From Anaerorhabdus sp964386325 (GTDB lineage: Bacteria > Bacillota_I > Bacilli_A > Erysipelotrichales > Erysipelotrichaceae), in contig CAYLQY010000003.1 of assembly GCA_964386325.1 (NCBI GenBank), positions 124,001 to 188,000 of the forward strand: DNA of 64,000 nucleotides, given 5' to 3'. Below are positions 8,112-17,305 of this stretch, piece after piece. The notes under the pieces are model-generated. The model searched no databases and was not told where the DNA came from. It worked only from the letters and a program-made list of their open reading frames with translations. How positions within the stretch are numbered: position 1 is the stretch's first letter; every line of letters begins with the position of its first letter. The position numbers and the translations under genes were made by a program.

Positions 8112-9028
8112 TGAAGAAAGTAATTGTTTTAGGAAGTTTAAATATGGATTTATCAATTTGTTGTGAGAATTTACCAAGATCCGGTGAAACTCTGAACGGA
8201 TATGACTTCTTTATTAATCCAGGAGGAAAGGGAGGTAATCAAGCTGTTGCTTCTGCAAAGTTGGGTGCAGATACGTATATGATTGGTAATGTAGGAAATG
8301 ATATTTTTGGGAAGCAACTCATTGATACCTTAACTGAGTACAAAGTAGACACTACATATGTGGATATATCTCAAAATGATGCAAGCGGTGTGGCGGTGAT
8401 AATTTGTCATGAAAATGATAATCGCATAGTTTTAGGTAATGGTGCAAATCATTCGTTGAAGGATGATTATGTTAAGAAAGCAATTGATGAATTGGCAGTT
8501 CAAAATGATATTTTTCTAACTCAATTAGAAAATCAATATGAATTAGTAAGAGATGCAATTGTGTATGCGAAGAGGAAAGGTTTGTATACAATTTTAAATC
8601 CAGCACCTGCAAAAGTATTGGATGATATTATATATGAACATTTGGATTTACTTGTAGTAAATCAAAGTGAATGTGAGCTGCTGAGTGGCATATATCCAGA
8701 AACAGATGAAGATTGCAGAAATGCAATTGAATATTTCGAAAAGAAAAAAGTACAAGTCCTTATCACATTAGGAAAATCTGGAAGTGTAGTTAAGAATAAC
8801 AATCAATTAGTAAAAATAAACTCAAGAAAAGTAGAAACTGTAGATACTACAGGAGCTGGTGATTCTTATATTGGAGCATTATGTGCACAACTTGCAAAAG
8901 ATGTTCCTATGGAAGATGCATTGAAATTTTCAACGGATGTTGCAGCGATATGTGTCACTAGAAGAGGTGCTCAAGTATCAATGCCAACATTAAATGAAGT
9001 AATTGAAATCTATAAGGAGGAGAAGTAG
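8111..9028 (+). CDS. rbsK: Ribokinase (PfkB family)
   Basis: A 305-residue PfkB-family sugar kinase. It has the first signature near residues 40 to 60 (NPGGKGGNQAVASAKLGA) and the ATP/anion-hole signature near the C-terminus (VDTTGAGDSYIGAL, with Asp as catalytic base). The N-terminal GSLNMDLSICCENLPRSGET is typical of ribokinase. It phosphorylates ribose to ribose-5-phosphate. The ribose would come from the nucleoside hydrolase encoded immediately downstream. An alternative GTG lies one codon earlier (8108), and AAGGAGG upstream can serve either; the ATG is preferred. It is in the unit repressed through O1 and O2. Confidence 0.9.
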   Translation: MKKVIVLGSLNMDLSICCENLPRSGETLNGYDFFINPGGKGGNQAVASAKLGADTYMIGNVGNDIFGKQLIDTLTEYKVDTTYVDISQNDASGVAVIICHENDNRIVLGNGANHSLKDDYVKKAIDELAVQNDIFLTQLENQYELVRDAIVYAKRKGLYTILNPAPAKVLDDIIYEHLDLLVVNQSECELLSGIYPETDEDCRNAIEYFEKKKVQVLITLGKSGSVVKNNNQLVKINSRKVETVDTTGAGDSYIGALCAQLAKDVPMEDALKFSTDVAAICVTRRGAQVSMPTLNEVIEIYKEEK

Positions 9029-9952
9029 ATGTTAAAAAGACCTATCATTATTGACACAGATCCAGGAATTGATGATGCAGTAGCCATAGCAGTAGCTCTA
9101 TTCAATGAACAATTAAATGTTAAGTTAATTACAACAGTTGCAGGAAATGTTGGATTAGATAAAGTAACTTACAATGCTATGCGTTTATTGAAATATCTTG
9201 GGAAAGAAGAGATTCCAGTTGCGGCTGGAGCACATAAACCATTGCTTAGAGAAGTTATTGATGCGAGTGGTATCCATGGTAAAACAGGTATGGAGGGTTT
9301 TGATTTTGAGGAACCTGATATGACGAAATTGTTAAAAGACAATGCAGTGGATGCAATGAAAAAAGTATTACTTGATAGTGAAGAAAAAATTACGCTAGTT
9401 CCAATTGGACCACTAACTAATATTGCTTTGCTCATTGCAACATATCCAGAAGTGATTGAAAAAATTGAAGAAATTGTTTTAATGGGTGGTTCAACAGGAA
9501 GAGGAAATTGTGGAGTTATGTCAGAGTTTAATTTTCATGCGGATCCAGAGGCAGCAAAAATGGTGTTTCAAAGTGGATTAAAGATAACAATGGCACCATT
9601 AGATGTAGGATTGAAAGCACTTGTCTATCCTGAGGACAGTGAAAATATCAAAGTTATGAACAAAACAGGGGAAATGTTTTATAGCTTGTTTAAGCGATAT
9701 CGCGGAGGAAGTTTTTCAACAGGTTTAAAAATGTATGATAGTTGTGCAATTGCGTATTTGGTACAACCTGAAATGTTTGAAACTGTGCATACTTTTGTTG
9801 ATATCGAAACAAAAGGAGAGTTTACATCAGGATGTAGTGTAGTGGATTTAAAAGGGTATCTAAAACAAAATCCAAATGTTTATGTTTGTGTCGACATCAA
9901 TCCTGATATGTTCAAATCATGGTTGATGGAAAGTGTAAAAAAATGTATATAA
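9029..9952 (+). CDS. Inosine-uridine preferring nucleoside hydrolase
   Basis: The 307-residue protein has the family hallmark DTDPGIDDA at residues 9 to 17, which binds calcium and the ribose. It also has the conserved PIGPLTNIALL and MGGSTGRGN blocks and a late acidic residue in MYDSCAIAYL. The enzyme splits nucleosides into base and ribose, feeding the ribokinase encoded just before it without phosphate. The start codon follows the rbsK stop directly, with AAGGAGGAG inside the rbsK end. The exact nucleoside preference cannot be read from sequence; a pyrimidine-specific or purine-specific variant is possible. Confidence 0.92.
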   Translation: MLKRPIIIDTDPGIDDAVAIAVALFNEQLNVKLITTVAGNVGLDKVTYNAMRLLKYLGKEEIPVAAGAHKPLLREVIDASGIHGKTGMEGFDFEEPDMTKLLKDNAVDAMKKVLLDSEEKITLVPIGPLTNIALLIATYPEVIEKIEEIVLMGGSTGRGNCGVMSEFNFHADPEAAKMVFQSGLKITMAPLDVGLKALVYPEDSENIKVMNKTGEMFYSLFKRYRGGSFSTGLKMYDSCAIAYLVQPEMFETVHTFVDIETKGEFTSGCSVVDLKGYLKQNPNVYVCVDINPDMFKSWLMESVKKCI

Positions 9953-9975
9953 GTGAATAGAAAGAGAGAAAACTT

Positions 9976-11391
9976 ATGAATGAAATGATTATGTACGGTT
10001 CCGCAATAGTTTCAGTTATTCTTGTTGTTTGGATGCTTATTAAGAAAATGGATATCAAAATTACATTATTTGGAATTGGTATTATTCTCATGTACATTGC
10101 ACTAGCAATGGGAAATGGTATCGCAATTAAAGAATTTCAAAGCAGTGGTCTGGTGGCATTGGATCCACTAAAAGCAGTGATTGATCAATTTAAATCAACA
10201 TTACCAGCTGCTGGATTTATTATTTTAATTTTAGGTGGATATTCAGCATATATGACAAGCATCAAAGCAAACGATGTAACAGTTAATACGTTGACAAAAC
10301 CAATTAAAAATATTAAATCAGTTTATATTTTAGTTCCAATTGTATTCTTAATTGGTAACTTATTATCACTAGTAATTCCAAGCGCATCAAATTTAGCAAT
10401 TATTTTATTAGCTACCTTGTATCCTGTATTAAGAAAAGCAGGAATGTCACCACTTACAGCAGCAGCCGTTATTGCTACAACTGCTACTGTTATGCCTACG
10501 CCTTTAGGTGGAGATAATGTTGCAATTGCAACAGAGCTTGCAAAATACCCAGAATTCGCTGGTTTAACAGTTACTGATTATGTATTGCGTTATCATGCAA
10601 TGGTTTCCGTACCAACTTTATTATTAATGGCAGGTGCACATTTCTTTTGGCAAAAATTTATGGATAAGAAACAAGGTGTTATTGAGGAAAATGAAGTAGA
10701 TTTAAAGGAAGTTGAAGAAATTAAAGGTGGTTTTCTATATAAATTTGTTTATACATTACTTCCAATATTTCCAATTATCTTATTGATTGCAGTTTACTTA
10801 TTTCGTTCTTTGACGGGTAGCTCAATTGATATTAGTGTAGAAGTAGCTTCCTTAATTTCATTTATTGTAGCAATAATTTGTGAAATTATTCGAACAAAAA
10901 ATCCAAGTGAAGTATTAAAAGGAACTGAAGATTTCTTTAAAGGTATGGGGAACGCATTCCCAATTGTTGCATTGCTTGTGGCTGCAAGTGTATTCGTTTT
11001 AGGATTGAATTCTATTGGATTAATCAGTTCTTTGCAAGCAGCAATGTTAAGTGTTCAAGGAAGTGGTATGGGATTTGTTTTACCATTAATCTTAATTGGA
11101 TTAACAGTATTAATAGTATTATTGAGTGGGAGTGGAACTGCATTGTTCTATGCTCTAGTCCCATTAATGGTTCCATTAGCAGCAGCTGCGGGTATTAGTG
11201 CAATTGCACTAACAGTACCTATGGGGTTAGCAGGAAACTTGATGCGTGCGGTATCACCAGTTTCTGCAGTTGTGGTCATTGTCGCAGGGGCGGTCAAGGT
11301 AAATCCATTGGATATTGTTAAGAGAACTTCAATTCCAATGATTGCAGGAGTTATCTTTATGTTTGCGTTGAGCATGATCTTATTCCTGTAA
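9976..11391 (+). CDS. DcuC-family anaerobic carrier, likely nucleoside-related substrate here
   Basis: A 471-residue polytopic membrane protein with about twelve hydrophobic segments. It follows the DcuC plan closely: GGYSAYMTSIKANDVTV after the second segments, LVIPSASNLAIILLATLYP, PTPLGGDNVAIA, GAHFFWQKFMDKK before the central loop, LLSGSGTALFYALVPLM and NLMRAVSPVSAVVVIVAGA near the end. Classical DcuC exports succinate or exchanges C4-dicarboxylates. Here the gene lies between a nucleoside hydrolase and a LacI regulator in an operator-controlled catabolic operon. Uptake of a nucleoside or export of a base is therefore a reasonable inference. A strong terminator follows. Confidence 0.8.
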   Translation: MNEMIMYGSAIVSVILVVWMLIKKMDIKITLFGIGIILMYIALAMGNGIAIKEFQSSGLVALDPLKAVIDQFKSTLPAAGFIILILGGYSAYMTSIKANDVTVNTLTKPIKNIKSVYILVPIVFLIGNLLSLVIPSASNLAIILLATLYPVLRKAGMSPLTAAAVIATTATVMPTPLGGDNVAIATELAKYPEFAGLTVTDYVLRYHAMVSVPTLLLMAGAHFFWQKFMDKKQGVIEENEVDLKEVEEIKGGFLYKFVYTLLPIFPIILLIAVYLFRSLTGSSIDISVEVASLISFIVAIICEIIRTKNPSEVLKGTEDFFKGMGNAFPIVALLVAASVFVLGLNSIGLISSLQAAMLSVQGSGMGFVLPLILIGLTVLIVLLSGSGTALFYALVPLMVPLAAAAGISAIALTVPMGLAGNLMRAVSPVSAVVVIVAGAVKVNPLDIVKRTSIPMIAGVIFMFALSMILFL

Positions 11392-11411
11392 AATTGTAAT
11401 TATGATAAAAT

Positions 11412-11441
11412 AAAGATGATTATGAAGATAATCATCTTTTT
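11412..11441 (+). terminator. Terminator after the DcuC-family gene
   Basis: AAAGATGATTAT and ATAATCATCTTT form a perfect 12-bp stem with a GAAG loop, followed by five T. It separates the catabolic genes from the LacI gene, which may still be reached by readthrough. Confidence 0.85.
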
Positions 11442-11455
11442 GAATAGGTGGGAAA

Positions 11456-12469
11456 ATGAAAGTTACAATTAAGGATATTGCGCGTGAAGCTAATGTTAGT
11501 GTAAGTGCTGTATCACTCGTTCTTAACAATAAACCTTGTAGAGTGTCTAAGGAAACTAGAGATCTTATTTTAAGTGTTGCCAAAAAGAATAACTATAAAG
11601 CTAACCAAGCTGCGAGAAGTTTAGTTACAAAAGAAACAAAGATAATTGGACTCATTATTCCAGATATTGAGAATATATTTTTTTCTTCGTTATCAAAAAA
11701 GGTAGAGGAATATTGTTCGAAAAAAGGATATATGCTAATTATTGTAAATAATAACGATAAAGAGGAAGATGATATTAAACTATTAGATATGTTAGTATCA
11801 CGAGGTGTGGATGGCTTATTGATAACACCAAGTAATGAGTCATTGCTAAATGGTGATAAACTCGAAGACTATTTAAAAAAATTAACAATTCCCTATATTT
11901 TAGTTGATAGATATTTTGAAGATATTGAGTCAAACAAAGTGTATTTTGATAATGAAGATGGTGCTAATCAAGCTATATCAATTTTAGTTGAAAATGGCCA
12001 CAAAAAAATTGGATGTATTGCCAGTGGTAGTGAAAGTAAAAATGGATATTCACGTGTTAAAGGATATAAAAATGCGATGTTGAAAAACCATTTAGAAGTA
12101 TTGGATGAATATGTTTATACTGGAAACTATAAATTTGAAGGTGGATATGAAGCAGGATTAAGAATTTTAAAAAGTGATTTAACTGCAGTATTTGTCTGTA
12201 ATGATATGATGACTCTTGGTTTCATGCGATGTATGCAAGAAAATCATAAGAGAATACCAGAAGATATTTCTTTGGTAAGTTATGATAATACAATTAACAA
12301 ACTTCTACCGTGGATAGAAGTTTGTAGCGTTGATCAAAATACAAGTCAGCTTGCTTTATCAGCATGTGATTTACTATTCTCAATCATCGAAGGAGATAAT
12401 GAAAAAATTCAAACGATAAGATTACATCCAACATTGGTTGTTAAAAACAGCATTAAGAAAATACGTTAA
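11456..12469 (+). CDS. LacI family transcriptional regulator of the nucleoside operon
   Basis: The 337-residue protein has an N-terminal LacI helix-turn-helix (TIKDIAREANVSVSAVSLVL, then NNKPCRVSKETRDLIL) and hinge, followed by a periplasmic-binding-protein-like effector domain (IIGLIIPDIENIFFSSL, FVCNDMMTLGF, ISLVSYDN). It most likely binds the two GATAAAACGTTTTA operators upstream of 7686, and it would respond to a ribose or nucleoside-related ligand. Its ATG follows GGTGGG, 15 bases behind a terminator, and no separate operator is visible nearby. Both the operators and the gene bracket the same cluster, which supports local autoregulation. Confidence 0.9.
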   Translation: MKVTIKDIAREANVSVSAVSLVLNNKPCRVSKETRDLILSVAKKNNYKANQAARSLVTKETKIIGLIIPDIENIFFSSLSKKVEEYCSKKGYMLIIVNNNDKEEDDIKLLDMLVSRGVDGLLITPSNESLLNGDKLEDYLKKLTIPYILVDRYFEDIESNKVYFDNEDGANQAISILVENGHKKIGCIASGSESKNGYSRVKGYKNAMLKNHLEVLDEYVYTGNYKFEGGYEAGLRILKSDLTAVFVCNDMMTLGFMRCMQENHKRIPEDISLVSYDNTINKLLPWIEVCSVDQNTSQLALSACDLLFSIIEGDNEKIQTIRLHPTLVVKNSIKKIR

Positions 12470-12503
12470 GCAGCACATGGTTATACATGATGTTGCTTTT
12501 TTT
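12468..12503 (+). terminator. Terminator after the LacI gene
   Basis: An imperfect hairpin (AAGCAGCA with one bulged A then CATG, pairing CATG ATGTTGCTT) is followed by seven T. It overlaps the LacI stop codon by two bases. Confidence 0.75.
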
Positions 12504-12522
12504 GTGTATTAAATAAATTATA

Positions 12523-12536
12523 TGTATGCGTTTACA
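12523..12536. promoter_or_regulatory. Possible cre site upstream of the IclR gene
   Basis: TGTATGCGTTTACA matches the cre consensus except for one T in place of A at position 5. It ends seven bases before the -35 box of the next promoter, a place from which CcpA can activate or repress. Confidence 0.4.
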
Positions 12537-12543
12537 AAATGTG

Positions 12544-12571
12544 TTGACAAAAAAATTGAAGATGCTATATT
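12544..12571 (+). promoter_or_regulatory. Promoter of the IclR-BMP-ABC nucleoside import operon
   Basis: TTGACA (12544-12549) and TATATT (12566-12571) are separated by 16 bases. An interrupted palindrome, TTTCC N7 GGAAA (12604-12620), lies between the expected start and the ribosome binding site. It is a plausible IclR-family operator. Confidence 0.65.
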
Positions 12572-12603
12572 GAAACTATAAAAATTCCATGCAAAGAAAT
12601 AAG

Positions 12604-12620
12604 TTTCCACTATACGGAAA
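12604..12620. promoter_or_regulatory. Candidate IclR operator
   Basis: TTTCC and GGAAA form inverted half-sites separated by seven bases, similar to the TGGAA/TTCCA half-sites bound by several IclR-family proteins. Its position just upstream of the IclR start suggests autoregulation. The assignment is inference. Confidence 0.35.
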
Positions 12621-12634
12621 ATAAGGAGAAGAAT

Positions 12635-13369
12635 ATGCAACTTGTTGATAGAGTTATGAATGCTTTGGTTATTGTTTGTCAATCACCTAATGGTTTGTCT
12701 GTTTCAGAAATATCTTCAAAGATGGAACTACCTTTGAGTACAACTCATCGCGTGCTTTCTAGTTTAATTAATAACAAATTTATTATTCAAGATTCAAGAA
12801 CAAAGAAGTATTTACCATCTTATAAGATTTTTACTCTTTGCGATAATATCAAGAAGAATAGTGTTTTAGTTTCACAAGCTCGAATTCACATGGAAAACTT
12901 ATCTAATGAAATTAGTAAGAATGTGATTTTGTGTACACGACAAGGAAATAATATTTTAAATCTTGAATGTGTCGAGTATGTAGACTCATCAATGTATATG
13001 GTTAAGACTGGAATTGAATTACCACTATATGCTACATCTGCTGGTCGAGTATTCATGGCAAATATGAAGGAAGATGAACTTGAACAATATTTATCTGAAG
13101 TGATGATTGAAAAGAAAACTGATTTTACGATTACTGATTTTAATAAATTAGACGAAGAACTAAAGAAAATAAAAAAACAACAATATGCAATTATTGATGA
13201 AGAACTTCAACTAAATGTACAAGGTGTTGCTTGCCCTGTATTTGATGCTTTCGGTGAAGTTGTTGCAGCAATTGCATTTACTTCAGCAAAACAAGCAGAT
13301 CCTATCGATGAGAAAAAATTAAATAGCCTTATGCAGTGTGCAAAAAATATATCAGACAGTATCAATTAA
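12635..13369 (+). CDS. IclR family transcriptional regulator
   Basis: The 244-residue protein has an N-terminal winged helix (VSEISSKMELPLSTTHRVLSS, near residues 22 to 42) and a C-terminal IclR effector domain (PLYATSAGRVFMANM, GVACPVFDAFGEVVAAIAF). This is the usual family layout and length. It starts with ATG behind TAAGGAGAAG. The BMP lipoprotein gene begins 61 bases after its stop with no terminator between, so it probably controls, and is transcribed with, the nucleoside import genes downstream. The ligand is unknown; a nucleoside or its breakdown product would fit. Confidence 0.9.
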   Translation: MQLVDRVMNALVIVCQSPNGLSVSEISSKMELPLSTTHRVLSSLINNKFIIQDSRTKKYLPSYKIFTLCDNIKKNSVLVSQARIHMENLSNEISKNVILCTRQGNNILNLECVEYVDSSMYMVKTGIELPLYATSAGRVFMANMKEDELEQYLSEVMIEKKTDFTITDFNKLDEELKKIKKQQYAIIDEELQLNVQGVACPVFDAFGEVVAAIAFTSAKQADPIDEKKLNSLMQCAKNISDSIN

Positions 13370-13430
13370 TTGTTTTGATTGTTTAAGAGTAGACCTCTTT
13401 ACAATACAACGAATGGGAAGGAGAACTAAA

Positions 13431-14549
13431 ATGAAGAAGAGAGCCATTCTATTATTAGTATCATTATTATTAGCTGTAGCTTGTTTGACTGGATGTTCAA
13501 AAGAAGATACACCAACATCAACAGAGTCAACTGAAGCTAGTCTAAAGATTATGTTTGTTGTTACAGGAAACCTTGGGGGTGGAACAAACAACGATGATGT
13601 AAACAAAGCATTAAATGATTACGTTACAAAAGCAGGAGGTTCAGTAGATACATACGAATGTAATATGGATACTTCAGTTTATGAAACAACATTAAAACAA
13701 GCAGCAGAATCAGGAAATTATGATTTGATTGTTACTGGATTTGGAACTATGGCAGAGCCAGTACAAAATACCGCAGCACAATATGCAGATCAAAAATTCC
13801 TAATTTTCGATACTTCAATTGATTACACTGACGGTAAAAACCCAAATATTATCTCAGTTCAAGTTAATCAAAATCATGGAGCGTTCATGGCAGGTGCTTT
13901 AGCTGCATTATTAACAAAATCAGGTGTTGAAGGAACTAATGAAGCAAATGCTATTGGATTTGTAGGTGCTATGGAATCTGTAGCAGTAGTTGATTGCTTA
14001 ATTGGATATATTGAAGGTGCAAAATATGTTGATGAAACAATTGATGTACAATATGCATTTGTTGGAAATCATAATGATTCAGCATTAACAAAAGAAATGG
14101 CATTAACACAAAACCAAGCAGGAGCAGATGTTATCTATGGAGTATCACAAAGCGATTTAGCTGTGGCTGATGCAGCATTAGAAAAAAACTTCTATGCAAT
14201 TTGTTCAGATGCTGATGATGCTAAAACAATCGAAGCTACAAGTAAGGATACTGCAAATCACATCGTTACTTCGGTTATCAAAGATTACTACAACATGGTG
14301 TATCCAATCCTTGAAAAAATTGGTAATGGTGAGGCTGAATTTGGTAAACATATTTCAATTTCTTACGCCGATGGTGGGGTTAAATTAGCGAGAAACGAAT
14401 ACTTTGATGCAATTCTTCCAGAAGAAGTGAAAACACAATTTGAAGAAATTGAAAAGAAAATTATTAATGGAGAAATTGAAGTAGATAGTGCCTATAATGC
14501 AACAGCAGAAAAGATTCAAGAAATAAAAGCTTCAGCAAGTGGTAAATAA
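13431..14549 (+). CDS. BMP family nucleoside-binding lipoprotein (ABC transporter)
   Basis: A 372-residue lipoprotein. Its signal peptide MKKRAILLLVSLLLAVACLTGC ends in the lipobox LTGC, so it is anchored outside the membrane by the cysteine. The body is a PnrA/BmpA-type binding domain (LKIMFVVTGNLGGGTNND, DLIVTGFGTMAEPVQ, IGFVGAMESVAVVD, GADVIYGVSQSD). Family members bind purine or other nucleosides. The frame is open upstream to 13338, inside the IclR gene, but ATG at 13431 with GGAAGGAG and the signal peptide is clearly the start. It delivers substrate to the ABC proteins encoded directly downstream. Confidence 0.92.
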   Translation: MKKRAILLLVSLLLAVACLTGCSKEDTPTSTESTEASLKIMFVVTGNLGGGTNNDDVNKALNDYVTKAGGSVDTYECNMDTSVYETTLKQAAESGNYDLIVTGFGTMAEPVQNTAAQYADQKFLIFDTSIDYTDGKNPNIISVQVNQNHGAFMAGALAALLTKSGVEGTNEANAIGFVGAMESVAVVDCLIGYIEGAKYVDETIDVQYAFVGNHNDSALTKEMALTQNQAGADVIYGVSQSDLAVADAALEKNFYAICSDADDAKTIEATSKDTANHIVTSVIKDYYNMVYPILEKIGNGEAEFGKHISISYADGGVKLARNEYFDAILPEEVKTQFEEIEKKIINGEIEVDSAYNATAEKIQEIKASASGK

Positions 14550-14554
14550 TATCG

Positions 14555-14580
14555 ATTAGCGGTACGCAAGTACCGCTAAT
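14555..14580 (+). other. Perfect GNRA-loop hairpin between lipoprotein and ATPase genes
   Basis: ATTAGCGGTAC and GTACCGCTAAT form an 11-bp perfect stem closed by a GCAA tetraloop. No T-run follows, so it is not a standard terminator. Such hairpins often stabilise the 3' end of a binding-protein message and lower expression of downstream transporter genes. Confidence 0.7.
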
Positions 14581-14621
14581 TACTATCAAGATTGCAAAGA
14601 AGTAGGGGAGAAATAGACAAT

Positions 14622-16217
14622 ATGGAAAAAATGCATTTATATGAACAAGTAGAAAATGGTGCTGATTTATTACAAATGATAAATATCACTAAGATTTATG
14701 AAAATGGATTTGTTGCGAATAATGATATTAATTTTTCTCTTAAAAAAGGTGAAATTCATGGATTAGTAGGTGAAAATGGTGCTGGGAAAACTACTTTGAT
14801 GAAAGTTCTTTTCGGGCAAGAAATTCCTGAACAAGGAAAGATCATGCTTGGCGGAAAAGAAATCACATTTAAGAGTCCTCTCGATGCACTACAATATGGC
14901 ATTGGAATGGTCCATCAACATTTCATGTTAGTAGATACATTAAGTGTTGCGGATAATATGGTATTGGGTAATGAGCCTAAAAAAGGAATTCTCTATAATA
15001 AAAAAGTTGCAAGAGAACAAGCAATACAAGTATCTAAACAATATGATTTAGAAATTAATCCAGATACACTTGTTCGTGATTTATCAGTTGGAATGAAACA
15101 GCGTGTTGAAATATTGAAAATATTACTTAAGGGAGCAAAAATACTTTTGTTAGATGAACCAACAGCTGTATTAACCCCACAAGAAACACAAGAATTCTTT
15201 GTGCAACTTCAAAATTTAAAAAACAAAGGATTTTCGATCGTATTTATATCACATAAATTAAATGAAGTTAAGAAAATATGTGATCGAATAACAATCATTA
15301 GACGTGGACAAACAGTAAATACAGTAGATATTGACAGTGTGACAGAGAAAGACATTTCTAACATGATGGTTGGATATAATGTTGAATCTACAAAAAATAT
15401 GGCAAGGGATAATAATTTTGGAGAAGTTGTATTAAAAGCTAGAAATCTTTCTTATTTGAATAACTTTGGTAAATATAGCTTTAGCAATTTAGACTTTGAT
15501 GTTAGAAGTGGAGAAATACTTGGAGTTGCCGCAGTTGAAGGTAATGGACAATCTGAATTAGCAAATGTAATTGCAGGATTATTCCCAATAACTGAAGGTG
15601 AATTATCAATTAATAATGTATCACTCAGAAATGTGAAAAATATAAGAGAAATACGTGAATTAGGAGTTTCCTTAATTCATGAAGACCGAATGGATTATGG
15701 TGTATCTGTTACACAATCAATTAGTGAGAATATCGTTTCTGATCGTTACTATAAAAAACCATATTCTAAATTTGGTATTTTAAATAATAAAAAGATTAAA
15801 GAAGAAGTTACATCACTTATTACTGAATTTACAATCAAATGTGATGGTGGTGATGCTGAAGTTAAAACTCTTTCTGGTGGAAATATTCAAAAGGTAATAG
15901 CTGCACGGGAGTTCACTTCGAATCCTAAATTTATTCTTGCTTGTCAACCTACAAGAGGAATAGATATAGGTGCGGCAGAAACATTAAGAAGAAAAATGAT
16001 TGATTTAAAAAACGAACAAAAATCTGCAATATTATTATTCTCGGCAGATTTACATGAATTATTGACAGTTAGTGACACGATTATTGTTCTTTATGGTGGT
16101 TCAATTGTAGCTTATTTTAGCCATACAAATAATATTGATGAACAAACAATCGGTGAATACATGCTTGGGATTAAGAAGCAAACTGCTGAAGAATTGAGGG
16201 GTGCAATTCATGATTAA
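14622..16217 (+). CDS. Nucleoside ABC transporter, duplicated ATP-binding protein (NupA/YufO-like)
   Basis: The 531-residue protein contains two ABC domains. The first has Walker A GENGAGKTT, signature LSVGMKQRV and Walker B LLLDEPTAVLTP. The second has the degenerate Walker A VEGNGQSEL, signature LSGGNIQKV and Walker B FILACQPTRGID. This asymmetric pattern is usual for sugar and nucleoside importers of the RbsA/YufO type. The ATG at 14622 follows GGGGAG; an in-frame TTG at 14592 is less likely. The end overlaps the next gene by eight bases. It powers uptake together with the two permeases downstream and the BMP lipoprotein upstream. Confidence 0.93.
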   Translation: MEKMHLYEQVENGADLLQMINITKIYENGFVANNDINFSLKKGEIHGLVGENGAGKTTLMKVLFGQEIPEQGKIMLGGKEITFKSPLDALQYGIGMVHQHFMLVDTLSVADNMVLGNEPKKGILYNKKVAREQAIQVSKQYDLEINPDTLVRDLSVGMKQRVEILKILLKGAKILLLDEPTAVLTPQETQEFFVQLQNLKNKGFSIVFISHKLNEVKKICDRITIIRRGQTVNTVDIDSVTEKDISNMMVGYNVESTKNMARDNNFGEVVLKARNLSYLNNFGKYSFSNLDFDVRSGEILGVAAVEGNGQSELANVIAGLFPITEGELSINNVSLRNVKNIREIRELGVSLIHEDRMDYGVSVTQSISENIVSDRYYKKPYSKFGILNNKKIKEEVTSLITEFTIKCDGGDAEVKTLSGGNIQKVIAAREFTSNPKFILACQPTRGIDIGAAETLRRKMIDLKNEQKSAILLFSADLHELLTVSDTIIVLYGGSIVAYFSHTNNIDEQTIGEYMLGIKKQTAEELRGAIHD

Positions 16218-17292
16218 AAAAAATCAAAATAGTATAAAAAACATTGAGAAGAAATTTTCAATCTATCGTATATTACTGGCAATTTTAATTTCTTTAGCGA
16301 TAGCGTTTGCGCTTATTATGCTAGTAAGTAAGAACCCAACAAAAGATTTTATGACTTTATTAATTGGACCGTTACAAAATAAGAATGGGTTAACTTCAGT
16401 TATATCTAAGTCAATTCCATTACTATTTACTGGTGTTGCAATTTGCTTAGTTAACAAATGTGGACAAATTAATATTGCGGCTGAAGGAGCATTTTTTTCA
16501 GGAGCTGTTGCAGCTACTGCAATTGCAATTTTACCTGGAATACCTGGACCAATTCACTCAATTCTATGCGTGCTTTTAGCAGCTTTAGTAGGGGCACTAG
16601 TTATGGGGCTTCCTGGATATTTCCATGTTAAATTTAATGCCGTTACAATTGTTACATCACTAATGATTAACTATGTTGCTCTATATTTAGGACTCTATTT
16701 AATTTTAAATCCTTTGTATGACTCTACAGCTGGATTTGAAGCATCATATCTATTTCAATCGAGTTCAAAGTTGTTAACATTATTTGGTAATTCAAGAATT
16801 CATATAGGATTATTAGTAGGTTTGTTAGTAGTTGGGTTTGGGTGGTTCTTATTGTTTAGAACATCATTTGGAACACAAATTAGAAGTATTGGTCAAAATC
16901 CGAATTATGCATTGTATTCCGGTATGCCAGTTAAAAAAACAATTATTGCAATTTCTGCTATTGCAGGATCGATAGCGGGTATTGGTGGTGCATTTGAAGT
17001 GTTGGGAAATTATCAACGGTTTGTATATACAGGATTTACGAATCATGGTTGGGATGGAGTAATGCTTGCGGTCATGTGTTATAACAGACCACAGCTTATA
17101 CCATTTGCAGCAATATTCCTTGCTTATATTCGCACTTCAGCGGATACATTAAATTTCACTTCGAGTATTCCACCTGAAATTGTCAGTATTATTCAAGGGG
17201 TAATTATTATTTTCGTTGCTGCAGAAAGATTCTTATCGAATTGGGAACATAAAGCTATTGTTTCAAGTTCAAAGAAGAATCTAGAGAATTAG
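16210..17292 (+). CDS. Nucleoside ABC transporter permease (NupB/YufP-like)
   Basis: A 360-residue integral membrane protein of the BPD_transp_2 family. It has about nine hydrophobic segments and the conserved blocks CGQINIAAEGAFFSGAVAAT, GLPGYFHVKFNAVTIVTSLM and RSIGQNPNYALYSGMPVKK, the last of which faces the ATPase. The ATG at 16210 lies inside the end of the ATPase gene with GAGGGG eight bases before. An in-frame GTG at 16201 overlaps that ribosome binding site and is unlikely. It pairs with the permease encoded 13 bases downstream to form the membrane channel. Confidence 0.92.
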   Translation: MIKKNQNSIKNIEKKFSIYRILLAILISLAIAFALIMLVSKNPTKDFMTLLIGPLQNKNGLTSVISKSIPLLFTGVAICLVNKCGQINIAAEGAFFSGAVAATAIAILPGIPGPIHSILCVLLAALVGALVMGLPGYFHVKFNAVTIVTSLMINYVALYLGLYLILNPLYDSTAGFEASYLFQSSSKLLTLFGNSRIHIGLLVGLLVVGFGWFLLFRTSFGTQIRSIGQNPNYALYSGMPVKKTIIAISAIAGSIAGIGGAFEVLGNYQRFVYTGFTNHGWDGVMLAVMCYNRPQLIPFAAIFLAYIRTSADTLNFTSSIPPEIVSIIQGVIIIFVAAERFLSNWEHKAIVSSSKKNLEN

Positions 17293-17305
17293 GGGGTAAT
17301 GAAAA

